From Arthrobacter ramosus (lineage in GTDB: Bacteria; Actinomycetota; Actinomycetes; Actinomycetales; Micrococcaceae), in the NCBI RefSeq assembly GCF_039535095.1, contig NZ_BAAAWN010000001.1, positions 1,674,001-1,738,000 of the forward strand: a stretch of 64,000 bases of DNA. The letters are read 5' to 3'. This document shows, piece after piece, positions 34,333 through 42,697 of the stretch. The notes under the pieces were generated by a model. It searched no databases, was not told the origin of the DNA, and worked only from the letters and a program-made list of their open reading frames with translations. The position numbers and the translations under genes are program-made. How positions within the stretch are numbered: the stretch's first letter is position 1; each line of letters starts with the position of its first letter.

Positions 34333-35087
34333 AGGATGATGCTGAGGGTGTGCGGCTTGCGCGCCGTTCCTTCCGCCAACTCCGCAGTCCACATTTCCGA
34401 GGCTGCCTTGAGCAGCTGTTCGGGCGTCCCCGGCACCTTGCCTCGACGGCTCAGCAAGTGCCGGGCCAGTTCGCCGCGCGTGTGCTTGGCGAAGTGGCTG
34501 ACCACGGTGCGTTTGCCGTTGGACTCGGAAAAGACGTTGACGGAGACAGTCTGCGCCGCGGGCGGAGCCCAAGCCGCGGCGTAGGTGCTGGAGCGGCAGT
34601 CCACCAGCAGTTCGCCCTCCACCCGCGAGGCGAGGGCCTGCGCGAGCTGCGGCTTCCAGAACGACGCGAGGCGCCCGACGTCGGGCAGTGCCGTTCCCAT
34701 GGACAAGCGGTAGGCGGGCACGCGGTCGCCGAAGCCAATGGCGCCCCACAGGGCGGACACCACAAGGATCGACTCCACCGCCTTGCGGCGCTGCGCCGCG
34801 GTCAGGGACTTGTAGCCCAGCGCGTCGTAGAGAACACCGGAATACACCTGATGGGCAGGGGCCGCGGGTTCGGCGTGGAGCCGGGTATTGCGCTCGACGT
34901 CGTCCTTCAAGGACGCGCCCACCCCCAACAGGGCGAGGGCGTCCTCATGCGCGCTGACCAGGCCGAGCGCGTCGAGCACTTTGGTCCGGTAGCTGTTGAG
35001 TTCGGGAAAGCTCAGGGACTCCCAATCGACGGCGGAGCCCTTCGCAGCGGGGGTCTTGCCTTCGGAAGGGGGCAGCAGAATCAGCAC
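34323..35087 (-). CDS. yaaA: YaaA family peroxide-stress protein
   Basis: A 254-residue DUF328/YaaA protein. It starts MLILLPPSEGKTPA, the usual family opening, and contains YSGVLYDALG and VSALWGAIGFGDRVPAYRLSM, followed later by HFAKHTRGELARHLL. YaaA in E. coli limits free iron and protects DNA under hydrogen peroxide stress and can bind DNA. The last residues (IILPN) and the stop lie within the palindromic repeat described at 34261-34332, so the repeat defines its C-terminus. It stands alone, near rnpB. Confidence 0.9.
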   Translation of the reverse strand: MLILLPPSEGKTPAAKGSAVDWESLSFPELNSYRTKVLDALGLVSAHEDALALLGVGASLKDDVERNTRLHAEPAAPAHQVYSGVLYDALGYKSLTAAQRRKAVESILVVSALWGAIGFGDRVPAYRLSMGTALPDVGRLASFWKPQLAQALASRVEGELLVDCRSSTYAAAWAPPAAQTVSVNVFSESNGKRTVVSHFAKHTRGELARHLLSRRGKVPGTPEQLLKAASEMWTAELAEGTARKPHTLSIILPN

Positions 35088-35187
35088 CAGTCGATATTAG
35101 CTGTATTGCTGCCGCTGGTTGTCCGGGCAGACCGGATCGGTGGTGCCGTCTGAAAACCGGGGGGCCGACGCCGGTAGACTGTAGGGC

Positions 35188-35581
35188 GGATGGGTTGACT
35201 AGGCGGCCGCGCGCCACGTGAGTGGCTCGAGGAACGTCCGGGCTCCACAGGGCAGGGTGGTGGGTAACGCCCACTCGGGGTAACCCGCAGGCCAGTGCCA
35301 CAGAGAACAGACCGCCCGCGCCTGCTTGTGCCAGCACAGGCAGGCAGCAGGTAAGGGTGAAACGGTGGTGTAAGAGACCACCAGCTCCTTGGGTGACCAG
35401 GGAGGCTAGGTAAACCCCACCCGGAGCAAGGCCAGACAGGGCACGATCGAGGGCTGCTCGCCCGAGTGTCCGGGTAGGCCGCTGGAGGGCGTCGGCAACG
35501 GCGTTCGTAGATGGATGGTCGCCACTCCTTCGCCGGCAACGGCGGGGGAGGACAGAACCCGGCGTATCAGTCAACCCATCC
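35188..35581 (+). ncRNA. rnpB: RNase P RNA, bacterial type A
   Basis: The 5' GGATGGGTTGACT pairs with the 3' AGTCAACCCATCC, closing the molecule (P1). The conserved P4 strand reads GAGGAACGTCCGGGCTCC, with ACAGAGAACAGACC further on. GGTAAGGGTGAAACGGTGG and AGGCTAGGTAAACCCC match the J11/12-P10/11 and P15-17 blocks of actinobacterial RNase P. The RNA is the catalytic part of RNase P, which trims tRNA 5' ends. Ends are inferred from pairing. Confidence 0.95.
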
Positions 35582-35670
35582 CTCAGCCGTGTGTGAGTGA
35601 ATTCACGCATTCCGGCTGCCAAGAGGTCCCGTGTCAGACCTTAGAATGGACAGTGAACGTAGGAGTTCCA

Positions 35671-35703
35671 CCGCCGGTTCTGCGTTCGCAGCCGGCGGTT
35701 TTT
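35671..35703 (+). terminator. Terminator downstream of rnpB
   Basis: CCGCCGGTTCTGCG-TT-CGCAGCCGGCGG with a small asymmetric bulge (TT) is followed directly by TTTTT. It is ~90 bp past the RNA's inferred 3' end. Confidence 0.75.
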
Positions 35704-35827
35704 CTTTGCAACGTTCGAGGTGTCCGGGCAGACCGAAGTCCCGCCGATGCCAGTGCCGCAGGATTACTCCGGGCGGCCGCCATCTACGTACGAGGACGTA
35801 TGTAGCTGACCCTAGGAAGGTAGTTCT

Positions 35828-37324
35828 GTGAGCCAGTCATCAGATTCTTGTCTTGATACGTGGATGGGCCGCGAAGCGCTGGCCGAGGCCATGATTCCGG
35901 TGATCGGCCGGCTGTACCGTGAGAACAACGTGGTGACGAGCATCCACGGGCGCAGCCTCATCAACAAGTCGTCGATGAACATCCTGAAAGCCCACCGTTT
36001 TGCGCGCCGGATGAGCAAGGACGAACTCCTGCTCGAAGAAACCGCGCCGCTACTGAACACCCTTGCCGAGCTTGAACTCGGGGCCGCTGCGATCGACATC
36101 GCCCGCCTCAACGAGAAGTACAAGGCCCAGGCCCCGGGAACAACCCTGGAAGCCTTCCTCCGCGCCGAACTTGCCGAGGTTGTCGGGCGCCGCGGCGCGG
36201 ACGACCGGACCAGCACCGACGTCGTGCTCTACGGTTTCGGCCGCATCGGCAGGCTCCTTGCCCGCCTCCTGATCGAAAAGGCCGGCGGCGGGCACGGCCT
36301 GCGCCTGCGCGCGATCGTGGTCCGTAAGGGCGCCGAGAATGATCTCGTCAAGCGCGCCAGCCTGCTGCGGCGCGACTCGGTGCACGGTTCCTTCGAAGGC
36401 ACCATCCGCGTGGACGAGGCCGCCAATACGATCACGGCCAACGGTGTCCAGATCCAGGTCATCTACTCGGACAATCCCGCCACCATCGACTACACGGCTT
36501 ATGGCATCAACAACGCCCTGGTGGTCGACAACACGGGCCGCTGGCGCGACGCCGAGGGCCTGTCCCAGCACCTGCAGAGCAAGGGTGTCGCGCGCGTCCT
36601 GCTCACGGCTCCGGGCAAGGGCGATCTGAAGAACATCGTCCACGGCATCAACCACTCCTCCATCGAGGACTCGGACAAGATTGTCACTGCAGCCTCCTGC
36701 ACCACGAATGCCATCACCCCGGTGCTCAAGGCACTCAACGACAAGTTCGGCGTCATCCACGGCCACGTGGAAACCGTGCACTCGTTCACGAACGACCAGA
36801 ACCTGATCGACAACTTCCACAAGGGTGACCGGCGCGGCCGCTCCGCAGCGCTGAACATGGTCATCACCGAAACCGGTGCCGCCAAGGCCGTTGCCAAGGC
36901 ACTGCCCGAACTGCTGGGCAAGCTGACCGGCAGCTCCATCCGGGTCCCTACCCCGGACGTGTCCCTGGCCATCCTGAACCTGAACCTTGAAAACGGCACC
37001 ACCAAGGACGAGGTCAACAACTACCTTCGCGAGATGTCCCTGCACTCGGAACTGCGCAAGCAGATCGACTTCATCGACTCGCCCGAGGTCGTCTCCACGG
37101 ACTTCGTCGGCTCCCGCCGAGCAGGCATCGTGGACGGCCTGGCCACCATCGCCAACGACAAGAACCTCGTGGTCTATGTCTGGTACGACAACGAATTCGG
37201 TTACTCCTGCCAGGTAGTGCGCGTCATGGAGGAAATGGCCGGCGTGAACCCGCCGTCGTTCCCGGCACGCAGTGTCGCTGTGGGCATTGAGCCCAAGGCA
37301 ACGTTGGAGCCCGCCGGCGTCTAG
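35828..37324 (+). CDS. Glyceraldehyde-3-phosphate dehydrogenase, long GapB-like form
   Basis: A 498-residue GAPDH, about 130 longer than standard enzymes because of an N-terminal helical extension (residues 1-130). The Rossmann motif is VVLYGFGRIGRLLARL (~132-147), the catalytic Cys is C291 in VTAASCTTNAITP, and the paired His is H318 in VETVHSFTNDQ. The long form resembles GapB-type enzymes of corynebacteria and relatives, which tend to run in the gluconeogenic direction with NADP; that preference is not proven here. GGAAGG precedes GTG 35828. A strong terminator follows. It is not linked to pgk or tpi in this window. Confidence 0.9.
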   Translation: MSQSSDSCLDTWMGREALAEAMIPVIGRLYRENNVVTSIHGRSLINKSSMNILKAHRFARRMSKDELLLEETAPLLNTLAELELGAAAIDIARLNEKYKAQAPGTTLEAFLRAELAEVVGRRGADDRTSTDVVLYGFGRIGRLLARLLIEKAGGGHGLRLRAIVVRKGAENDLVKRASLLRRDSVHGSFEGTIRVDEAANTITANGVQIQVIYSDNPATIDYTAYGINNALVVDNTGRWRDAEGLSQHLQSKGVARVLLTAPGKGDLKNIVHGINHSSIEDSDKIVTAASCTTNAITPVLKALNDKFGVIHGHVETVHSFTNDQNLIDNFHKGDRRGRSAALNMVITETGAAKAVAKALPELLGKLTGSSIRVPTPDVSLAILNLNLENGTTKDEVNNYLREMSLHSELRKQIDFIDSPEVVSTDFVGSRRAGIVDGLATIANDKNLVVYVWYDNEFGYSCQVVRVMEEMAGVNPPSFPARSVAVGIEPKATLEPAGV

Positions 37325-37357
37325 CCGGCTCTGGAAAGGGCCAGGAAAGACACAGGG

Positions 37358-37393
37358 GTTTCCCGGCTGATGCGCTGGTATCAGCCGGGAAAC
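37358..37393 (+). terminator. Terminator after the GAPDH gene
   Basis: GTTTCCCGGCTGAT and ATCAGCCGGGAAAC form a perfect 14-bp stem with an 8-base loop. Confidence 0.85.
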
Positions 37394-37410
37394 CTGACCA
37401 GAATGGACGC

Positions 37411-37620
37411 ATGGAAAGCGAAAAGATTCTGGACCACGAAACAACCCTGGAACACGCCCTGGACGTGGCGCGCGCCAACCTCAAAGAAGCCCAGCGCCTG
37501 TTCGACCAGGCCAAGGCCGCACATGCGGCGGGTGATATCTCCGAGGACCGCGTCGTACAGTTGGGGTCCCTTTTGGAGCTGGCGGCCGAAGACCTGAAAC
37601 GCGTCACCAAGGAGCAGTAA
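37411..37620 (+). CDS. Small helical protein (69 aa), unknown function
   Basis: A soluble, acidic, almost wholly helical peptide with heptad-like spacing of Leu and Ala (LEHALDVARANLKEAQRLFD, VVQLGSLLELAAEDLKRVTK). It has no Cys, no signal peptide and no membrane helix. Codon use is like its neighbours, supporting a real gene. It follows the GAPDH terminator with only a short leader, so its promoter must be short or overlap the hairpin. I do not recognise a named family; a small helical bundle or coiled-coil adaptor is the most that can be said. Confidence 0.6.
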   Translation: MESEKILDHETTLEHALDVARANLKEAQRLFDQAKAAHAAGDISEDRVVQLGSLLELAAEDLKRVTKEQ

Positions 37621-37721
37621 GCCCGGCCCGACTTGTCCTCCACACTGTGGATATCATCGTCGGCTATCAGTGCCTCATCTAGTCTCAAGGGACGTATTCC
37701 TCCCCGAAAGGACGCAATCCC

Positions 37722-38519
37722 TTGAGCACCACCTGGGCCGCTTATCGGCGCGCCCGCCGGCAGTCCCGGCAGGCCTGGGTGCTGGTGATTCTCATCATCG
37801 CGGGTGGATTTGCCGGCATTGGGTGGTTCTTCACCAACGGCCAGTTCGCCGTTGGCCAGGATCCAGTCAACGGACCAACGGAAGCTCCTGTCTTCGACCC
37901 GAAATGGATGAAGCCGGTGGAAGCTGTTCAGCCGGTACCCGTCGGTTCGGCCGTTGATGCCTTGGAGGCGCTTCCCGTGAAGGGGCGTGCAGCGAAGGAC
38001 AACTACGACCGCAACGAATTCGGCCAGGCTTGGCTCGACGTCGACCGAAACGGCTGCGATACCAGGAACGACATCCTGAGGCGGGATCTTACGGCAGCGG
38101 AGTTCACGGCGGGTTCCAAATGCAGGATCGCTTCCGGGGAGCTACGTGAGCCCTACATCGGCCAGGACATCCATTTCCGCAGGGGCTCCGAAAGCAGCTC
38201 GGCCGTACAAATCGACCATGTGGTGGCTCTCGGGGATGCCTGGCAGAAGGGTGCCCAGCAGCTCACCGCCAAACAGCGCCAAAGCCTCGCCAATGACCCC
38301 CTCAACCTCATTGCCGTTGACGGTCCTGCCAACGTGAAGAAAGGCGCGAGCGACGCCGCGAGCTGGCTCCCTGCCAACAAGGGCTTTCGCTGCCATTACG
38401 TAGCCCGGCAGGTTTCCGTCAAAGCCGCGTACCGGCTCTGGGTCACCCAAGCGGAGAAAGACGCCATGAGGCGCGTCCTGGACTCGTGCCCGGGTCAGCG
38501 GACCATCAGGGCGACGTAG
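37722..38519 (+). CDS. HNH-type (DUF1524/GmrSD C-terminal) nuclease-like protein with membrane anchor
   Basis: A 265-residue protein beginning at TTG 37722 (GAAAGGA eight bases upstream). Residues ~17-37 form a hydrophobic helix (WVLVILIIAGGFAGIGWFF) after a basic stretch, so the rest is likely outside the membrane. The HNH signature is in the C-terminal half: VQIDHVVALGDAWQKGAQQL, FANDPLNL-like LANDPLNLIAVDGPANVKKG and ASWLPANKGFRCHYVARQ, with His, Asn and Lys as in DUF1524 proteins. Four Cys occur in the second half. Actinobacterial relatives are secreted or membrane-bound and probably act on DNA; activity is not shown. Confidence 0.85.
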   Translation: MSTTWAAYRRARRQSRQAWVLVILIIAGGFAGIGWFFTNGQFAVGQDPVNGPTEAPVFDPKWMKPVEAVQPVPVGSAVDALEALPVKGRAAKDNYDRNEFGQAWLDVDRNGCDTRNDILRRDLTAAEFTAGSKCRIASGELREPYIGQDIHFRRGSESSSAVQIDHVVALGDAWQKGAQQLTAKQRQSLANDPLNLIAVDGPANVKKGASDAASWLPANKGFRCHYVARQVSVKAAYRLWVTQAEKDAMRRVLDSCPGQRTIRAT

Positions 38520-38544
38520 CCGCCTGAGGGCGCGGGCGGCCCCG

Positions 38545-39396
38545 TCAGGCGTGGTTGCTCCGCGCCGGGGGGAACACCAAGTGGCCGTGTCCGAGTTGCC
38601 AGACCCCGCCGTCGTCGATCCTTTCCAGCACCACGCGCTGAAGCGAGGTCTCGCGGGGGAGTCGATCAAGGTTTTCCATGCCCCGCTGCCGGAAGGTGAA
38701 GTAGACAGCGTCGCTCGGAGCGTCTGAGCAGCGGTCCAGGGTGAATCGGCGGGCAAAAGCTGCGATATTGCTGTCCGGCAGTTTCTGGGCCAGATAGGGA
38801 TCCAGCATCCACGAGTCGCAGCTCGCCGCGGAGACCGCCTTGTCCGGGAAGTATCGGTCAAAGAACTCCCTGGCCTGGCTGAAGCTCGTGTCCACGACGG
38901 CAGGGGAAAGGCCGCCATCCTCGGGGATGTGGACACCCACCACCCAGGAGTCGCTTGCGGCGAGGGAGCCTCCCGCGTCGCCGCGGATAAGGTGGAATTG
39001 CAAGCGGCCGATCCGGAAGATGTTTCCGGCCATGTGGAGGGTCAGCCACGCCCACGTGTCCAAGCCGAAGCGTCTATGAACCCTTCGGTTGATTCGAAGG
39101 TTCAGTCCCACGTCGGCCAGGATCGCGGCGGACGATTCCGGCGGGATGCCAAGGGAAAGATGATGGCGGTGGACTTCAGGCGCAAAGCGCAGGAGCGCCT
39201 CGATCCAGTCCGTTTCCGTGCAGCCATCCGCGGCGGCAGACTTGCTTGGAAAGGCGCCCAGGCGGGCGTGAAGGCTGGCAAGGGCCTGTCGCGTCCCGTC
39301 TCCGGGAGGTGACGCCAGCAGCGAGGCACACGCAAAAGCGTCCTCGCCGTGGATGTCGAGAAGCTTGAACAATTCGTCCTGCTCGATGCCGGTCAT
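38545..39396 (-). CDS. Putative GNAT-like acyltransferase (NAT_N/GNAT_C type)
   Basis: A 283-residue protein with no signal peptide. The C-terminal half carries the pattern WVVGVHIPEDGGLSPAVVDT, then SFSQAREFFDRYFPDK and CDSWMLDPYLAQKLP, seen in proteins annotated as GNAT-like C-terminal domain acyltransferases. The N-terminal half is helical. It is three bases downstream of def, on the same strand, so the two are co-transcribed. That pairing with a peptide deformylase suggests, but does not prove, a role in protein N-terminal modification or in acyl transfer to a small metabolite. Confidence 0.65.
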   Translation of the reverse strand: MTGIEQDELFKLLDIHGEDAFACASLLASPPGDGTRQALASLHARLGAFPSKSAAADGCTETDWIEALLRFAPEVHRHHLSLGIPPESSAAILADVGLNLRINRRVHRRFGLDTWAWLTLHMAGNIFRIGRLQFHLIRGDAGGSLAASDSWVVGVHIPEDGGLSPAVVDTSFSQAREFFDRYFPDKAVSAASCDSWMLDPYLAQKLPDSNIAAFARRFTLDRCSDAPSDAVYFTFRQRGMENLDRLPRETSLQRVVLERIDDGGVWQLGHGHLVFPPARSNHA

Positions 39397-39399
39397 CGG

Positions 39400-39972
39400 T
39401 CAGTGTCCGAAAGGGTCCGGGTCAACACCCGGCATCCAACTCAGCCCGGGCACTCCCCAGCCGTTCTTTTTGGCCTGCTTCATGGCCTTCTTGGCGTAGC
39501 GGTCAGCCAGACGGTCCACATAGAGCTTGCCGTCAAGGTGGTCGAATTCGTGCTGCATGACCCTCGCGAACCAGCCCGTCGCCACGAAATCCACCGGTTT
39601 GCCGTCGCCGTCGAAGCCCTGGACGCGGGCCCATTCGGCCCTCTGCAGGGGGTAGTGCTCCCCGGGGAATGACAGGCAGCCTTCGACGTCTTCCTCGGGA
39701 TCGGGAAGGGCGCCGGGGATCTTGGAGAGGGTGAGGACCGGGTTCACCAGAACGCCTTCGTCCGGCGCGTCGTCGTCGTTCGCGTATTTGAAGATGAAGA
39801 TCCGCTTGCCAACCCCTACCTGGGGTGCGGCCAGCCCGACGCCGTTGGCGGCTTCGTTCGTCTCGAACATGTCGGCAATCAAGGTCCGCAGCTCGTCGTC
39901 GAACTCTTCCACCTCGCTCGCCCGGCGGTGAAGCACGGGCTCGCCCCAGATGGTGACTGGCAGGACGGTCAT
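39400..39972 (-). CDS. def: Peptide deformylase
   Basis: Removes the formyl group from new polypeptides. The three metal-site motifs are intact: GVGLAAPQVG (near residue 43), EGCLSFPGEHYP with the metal Cys, and VMQHEFDHLDGKLY with the two His and the catalytic Glu. The 190-residue product starts at ATG 39972 (MTVLPVTIWGEPVLHRRA); the frame is open to 40029 but that would overlap the tRNA-His terminator region. It is translated upstream of the GNAT-like gene. Confidence 0.95.
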   Translation of the reverse strand: MTVLPVTIWGEPVLHRRASEVEEFDDELRTLIADMFETNEAANGVGLAAPQVGVGKRIFIFKYANDDDAPDEGVLVNPVLTLSKIPGALPDPEEDVEGCLSFPGEHYPLQRAEWARVQGFDGDGKPVDFVATGWFARVMQHEFDHLDGKLYVDRLADRYAKKAMKQAKKNGWGVPGLSWMPGVDPDPFGH

Positions 39973-40032
39973 GTCAGGTGTTCCTCTGGTTCTCGGGTCT
40001 GGAGCGGATGCCGAAATCGGCCGGGACAAAGC

Positions 40033-40064
40033 AAAGGCCGCACTGGATAACCAGTACGGCCTTT
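40033..40064 (-). terminator. Terminator between tRNA-His and def
   Basis: AAAGGCCGCACTGG and CCAGTACGGCCTTT form a near-perfect stem (one mismatch) with an ATAA loop, followed on the minus strand by a T-rich stretch. Confidence 0.7.
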
Positions 40065-40099
40065 GGCTGCGATCGATAAAATGCTACCGATCTCATGAG

Positions 40100-40173
40100 G
40101 GTGAGCGACGGGGGTTGAACCCGCGACCTCCTGGACCACAACCAGGCGCTCTGCCAACTGAGCTACGCCCACC
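40100..40173 (-). tRNA. tRNA-His (anticodon GTG)
   Basis: The minus strand reads GTGGGCGTAGCTCAGTTGGC and the anticodon arm CCTGGTTGTGGTCCAGG centres on GTG. An extra G at position -1 (base 40173) pairs with the discriminator C, the hallmark of tRNA-His. CCA is not encoded. Confidence 0.96.
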
Positions 40174-40302
40174 ATGAGCCTTTTATGCTTTCGGAATGAC
40201 CCGTTAGCTGCGAAGGCAACGACAAAAACTATACCCCGTCTTGGAGGATGGTTTTGCCACTTTTGACCGTTTGGCTGAAATTTCCCGAAAAGGTGCCGCA
40301 GA

Positions 40303-40920
40303 TCACGTGCTTGCCGGGCCGGCTGCAATCTGCTTGGAAATCTTCTGTGCCGTTGCCGTATCAGGACCAGGAGCCGGGACGAACACGGCCTCGCGGTAGT
40401 AGCGCAGTTCGTCGATGGAGTCCCTGATGTCACCCAGGGCGCGATGGCCACCATGTTTGGCGGGCGACTGGAAATATGCGCGGGGGAACCATCGGCGCGA
40501 GAGTTCCTTGATGGTGCTGACGTCGATGACCCGGTAGTGGAGGTGTTCGACGATGTTGGGCATGTCCCGCGCGAGGAACATCCGGTCGGTTCCGACTGAG
40601 TTGCCACCCAGCGGTGCCTTCTTCGGATCGGGTACCCACTTCTCGATGTACTCCAGAACGATCGCTTCGGCTTCGGCCATGGTCTTGCCGTGCGGGAGCT
40701 CGTCCAGGAGTTTCGAACGGGTGTGCATGTCGCGGACGAAGTCGTTCATCTGTTCAAGCGCGGCATCTTCGGGTTTGATGACGACGTCGACGCCATCACC
40801 CAGGATGTTCAGCTCCGAATCGGTGACCAAGGCCGCGACCTCGATCAGGGCGTCGTTTACAAGGTCGAGACCGGTCATCTCACAGTCGATCCAGACGATG
40901 CGTTCATTAGTAATAGGCAC
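40303..40920 (-). CDS. orn: Oligoribonuclease
   Basis: DEDDh 3'-5' exoribonuclease that degrades the last two- to five-base RNA fragments. The 205-residue product has IVWIDCEMTGLDL (D12, E14), the middle motif MNDFVRDMHTRSKL, then FLARDMPNIVEHLHYRVIDV, and HRALGDIRDSIDELRYY with the catalytic His and Asp. The gene is a standard actinobacterial orn and stands alone next to tRNA-His. Confidence 0.95.
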   Translation of the reverse strand: MPITNERIVWIDCEMTGLDLVNDALIEVAALVTDSELNILGDGVDVVIKPEDAALEQMNDFVRDMHTRSKLLDELPHGKTMAEAEAIVLEYIEKWVPDPKKAPLGGNSVGTDRMFLARDMPNIVEHLHYRVIDVSTIKELSRRWFPRAYFQSPAKHGGHRALGDIRDSIDELRYYREAVFVPAPGPDTATAQKISKQIAAGPAST

Positions 40921-41071
40921 CCGCCCAGCCTACCGTTCGGGCGCATGAGAAGGGTGGCGGGGCGCTCCGTTCCGCGCCTGCGGCTTACCGCGGCTGGTAA
41001 ACTGGGCCGTTGTCGAGCGGTTGTTGCCTGCATCGATGAGCTGGACCAATGTACGTAGGGACTGGAATATC

Positions 41072-42697
41072 ATGACGGCAGGCGGAACGGGCGTGGGCAC
41101 CTCAAATAGCCGGGATGAGGCAAAGGAACCCGCGGCGCCGTCAGAGAAGGCTGCCGCGAGTCTCTATTACCCAAATGCCGCGCACATCAACACCGGCACC
41201 TCCGGCCAGATCAAGGCCTACGTGGCAATCTGGCAAGGATTTTTTGGATCCCTGATGATCTTCGTCGGCTCGATCGGTGCCGGCTGGATCGCCAACGGCT
41301 CGCCCATGTTCAGGCACCCCCTTGTCATCGCCCTGCGCACGGAGGGCTGGGGCGTAACGACCTCCACCATCCTGCTGACGGCCGGGGCCATGCTTTTGGT
41401 CAGGTCATGGTTGAGGCTCGGGCAAAGGCTCAAGGACTGGGGGCCAGGCTCGCTCAGATCGGTGGTTGTCGCTGTTGCGGCGTGGGCGGCGCCCCTGATG
41501 TTTGCCGTGCCCATCTATTCGCGCGACGTGTACGCCTACACCGGCCAGGGCAGGCTGGTGCTGGAAGGCCAGAACCCCTACACCGCGGGGATTTCCTCGC
41601 TCAGCAACTGGTTTTCGCTGGGCGCTGATCCTGCCTGGGCTGAAGCCAAGACGCCGTACGGACCCTACTTCCTGTGGCTTGCCAGGTGGGTGGTGGGCAT
41701 CACCGACGCCCAGCCCGATTTTTCCGTTTTGCTCTTTCGCGTTCTTGCGACTGTGGGAGTGCTGCTCTGCGTGGTGTATGTTCCCAGGCTCGCCGAACTG
41801 CACGGGATCAATCCCGGCCGCGCTCTGTGGATCGCCGTGGCCAACCCGCTCTTTCTCATCAGCTTCGTCGCCAGCGCCCACAACGATGCCCTCATGGTGG
41901 GCCTGGCGGTGGCCGGAATGTACTTTGCAGCCACCGGGCGCCACATCACCGGGCTTCTGCTGGTCACGGCTTCCATCGGCATCAAGCCGATCACAGTGCT
42001 TCTCTTGCCTTTCATAGGCCTCATGTGGGCGGGGCCCGCTGCGGGTTGGGCCCGCAAGTTCCTGTTCTGGGGCGCGACGGCGGGTATCAGCTTTGCCGTC
42101 CTGGCAGTGAGCGGAATTCCTTACAACCTTGGCTTTGGATGGGTCTGGGCCATCCTCGATCCGACGCCCGGCTACACGGGATACTCGCCTTCGGGCTTCC
42201 TGGGCCAACAGGTCGAGGTGATCGCCAATCTCCTGGGCCTGCCCGGATCCACCGTGGCCACCGGGCTCCGGACCCTCATGAAGTGGGCCGGAATCGGGCT
42301 GGTGGTGGTACTGATGTTCCGCGGCGACTATTCACGGCTGGTGCGACGCGCGGCCCTGGCGTTTGCCGCCGTCGTCATGCTTTCTCCGATTATCCAGCCG
42401 TGGTACATCCTGTGGTTCATCCCGCTGCTCGCGGTCACGGGCATCAGGGACGACTGGCAGATCAAGTCCCTCTATGTCGCCGTGACATTTTTCGTGGCCT
42501 TCGGCGCCCAGGACCAGATTTCGGTGCTGTCCTTCGTGGAACTGAACGTCAAAGTGTCCTCCCTGTCCTTCCTGGTGGCCCTGGGATTCACCGTCTACCT
42601 GATGGTGTTGGACGTGCACACGCGCAGACTGCTGATCCGTTCCACCCCTGCGCAACTGCTCCGCAGGCTTGAGCAGCGGCTCAGGCGCTCCGAATAG
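41072..42697 (+). CDS. MptB-like polyprenol-phosphate-mannose-dependent alpha-1,6-mannosyltransferase
   Basis: A 541-residue GT-C membrane glycosyltransferase with ~12-13 helices. The acidic motif in the first luminal loop, IYSRDVYAYTGQGRLVLEGQ, followed by NPYTAGISSLSNWFSLG and TPYGPYFLWLARWVVG, matches MptA/MptB-type transferases of mycobacteria and corynebacteria. Those enzymes extend alpha-1,6-mannan chains of lipomannan from polyprenyl-phosphomannose outside the membrane. ATG 41072 is chosen over 41021. Its 3' end overlaps the convergent GT87-like gene by 17 bases. A second MptB-like gene lies at 45487. Exact linkage and acceptor are inferred. Confidence 0.85.
   Translation: MTAGGTGVGTSNSRDEAKEPAAPSEKAAASLYYPNAAHINTGTSGQIKAYVAIWQGFFGSLMIFVGSIGAGWIANGSPMFRHPLVIALRTEGWGVTTSTILLTAGAMLLVRSWLRLGQRLKDWGPGSLRSVVVAVAAWAAPLMFAVPIYSRDVYAYTGQGRLVLEGQNPYTAGISSLSNWFSLGADPAWAEAKTPYGPYFLWLARWVVGITDAQPDFSVLLFRVLATVGVLLCVVYVPRLAELHGINPGRALWIAVANPLFLISFVASAHNDALMVGLAVAGMYFAATGRHITGLLLVTASIGIKPITVLLLPFIGLMWAGPAAGWARKFLFWGATAGISFAVLAVSGIPYNLGFGWVWAILDPTPGYTGYSPSGFLGQQVEVIANLLGLPGSTVATGLRTLMKWAGIGLVVVLMFRGDYSRLVRRAALAFAAVVMLSPIIQPWYILWFIPLLAVTGIRDDWQIKSLYVAVTFFVAFGAQDQISVLSFVELNVKVSSLSFLVALGFTVYLMVLDVHTRRLLIRSTPAQLLRRLEQRLRRSE

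Noticed and set aside
35081..35622. Coding frames across the rnpB region
   Set aside because: The region has the conserved RNase P RNA blocks and closing helix; the frames are Pro/Arg-rich without any family signature.
37722..38519. HNH protein as part of a GmrSD-type restriction system
   Set aside because: There is no DUF262 partner domain or gene, and the protein carries an N-terminal membrane helix unlike GmrSD subunits.
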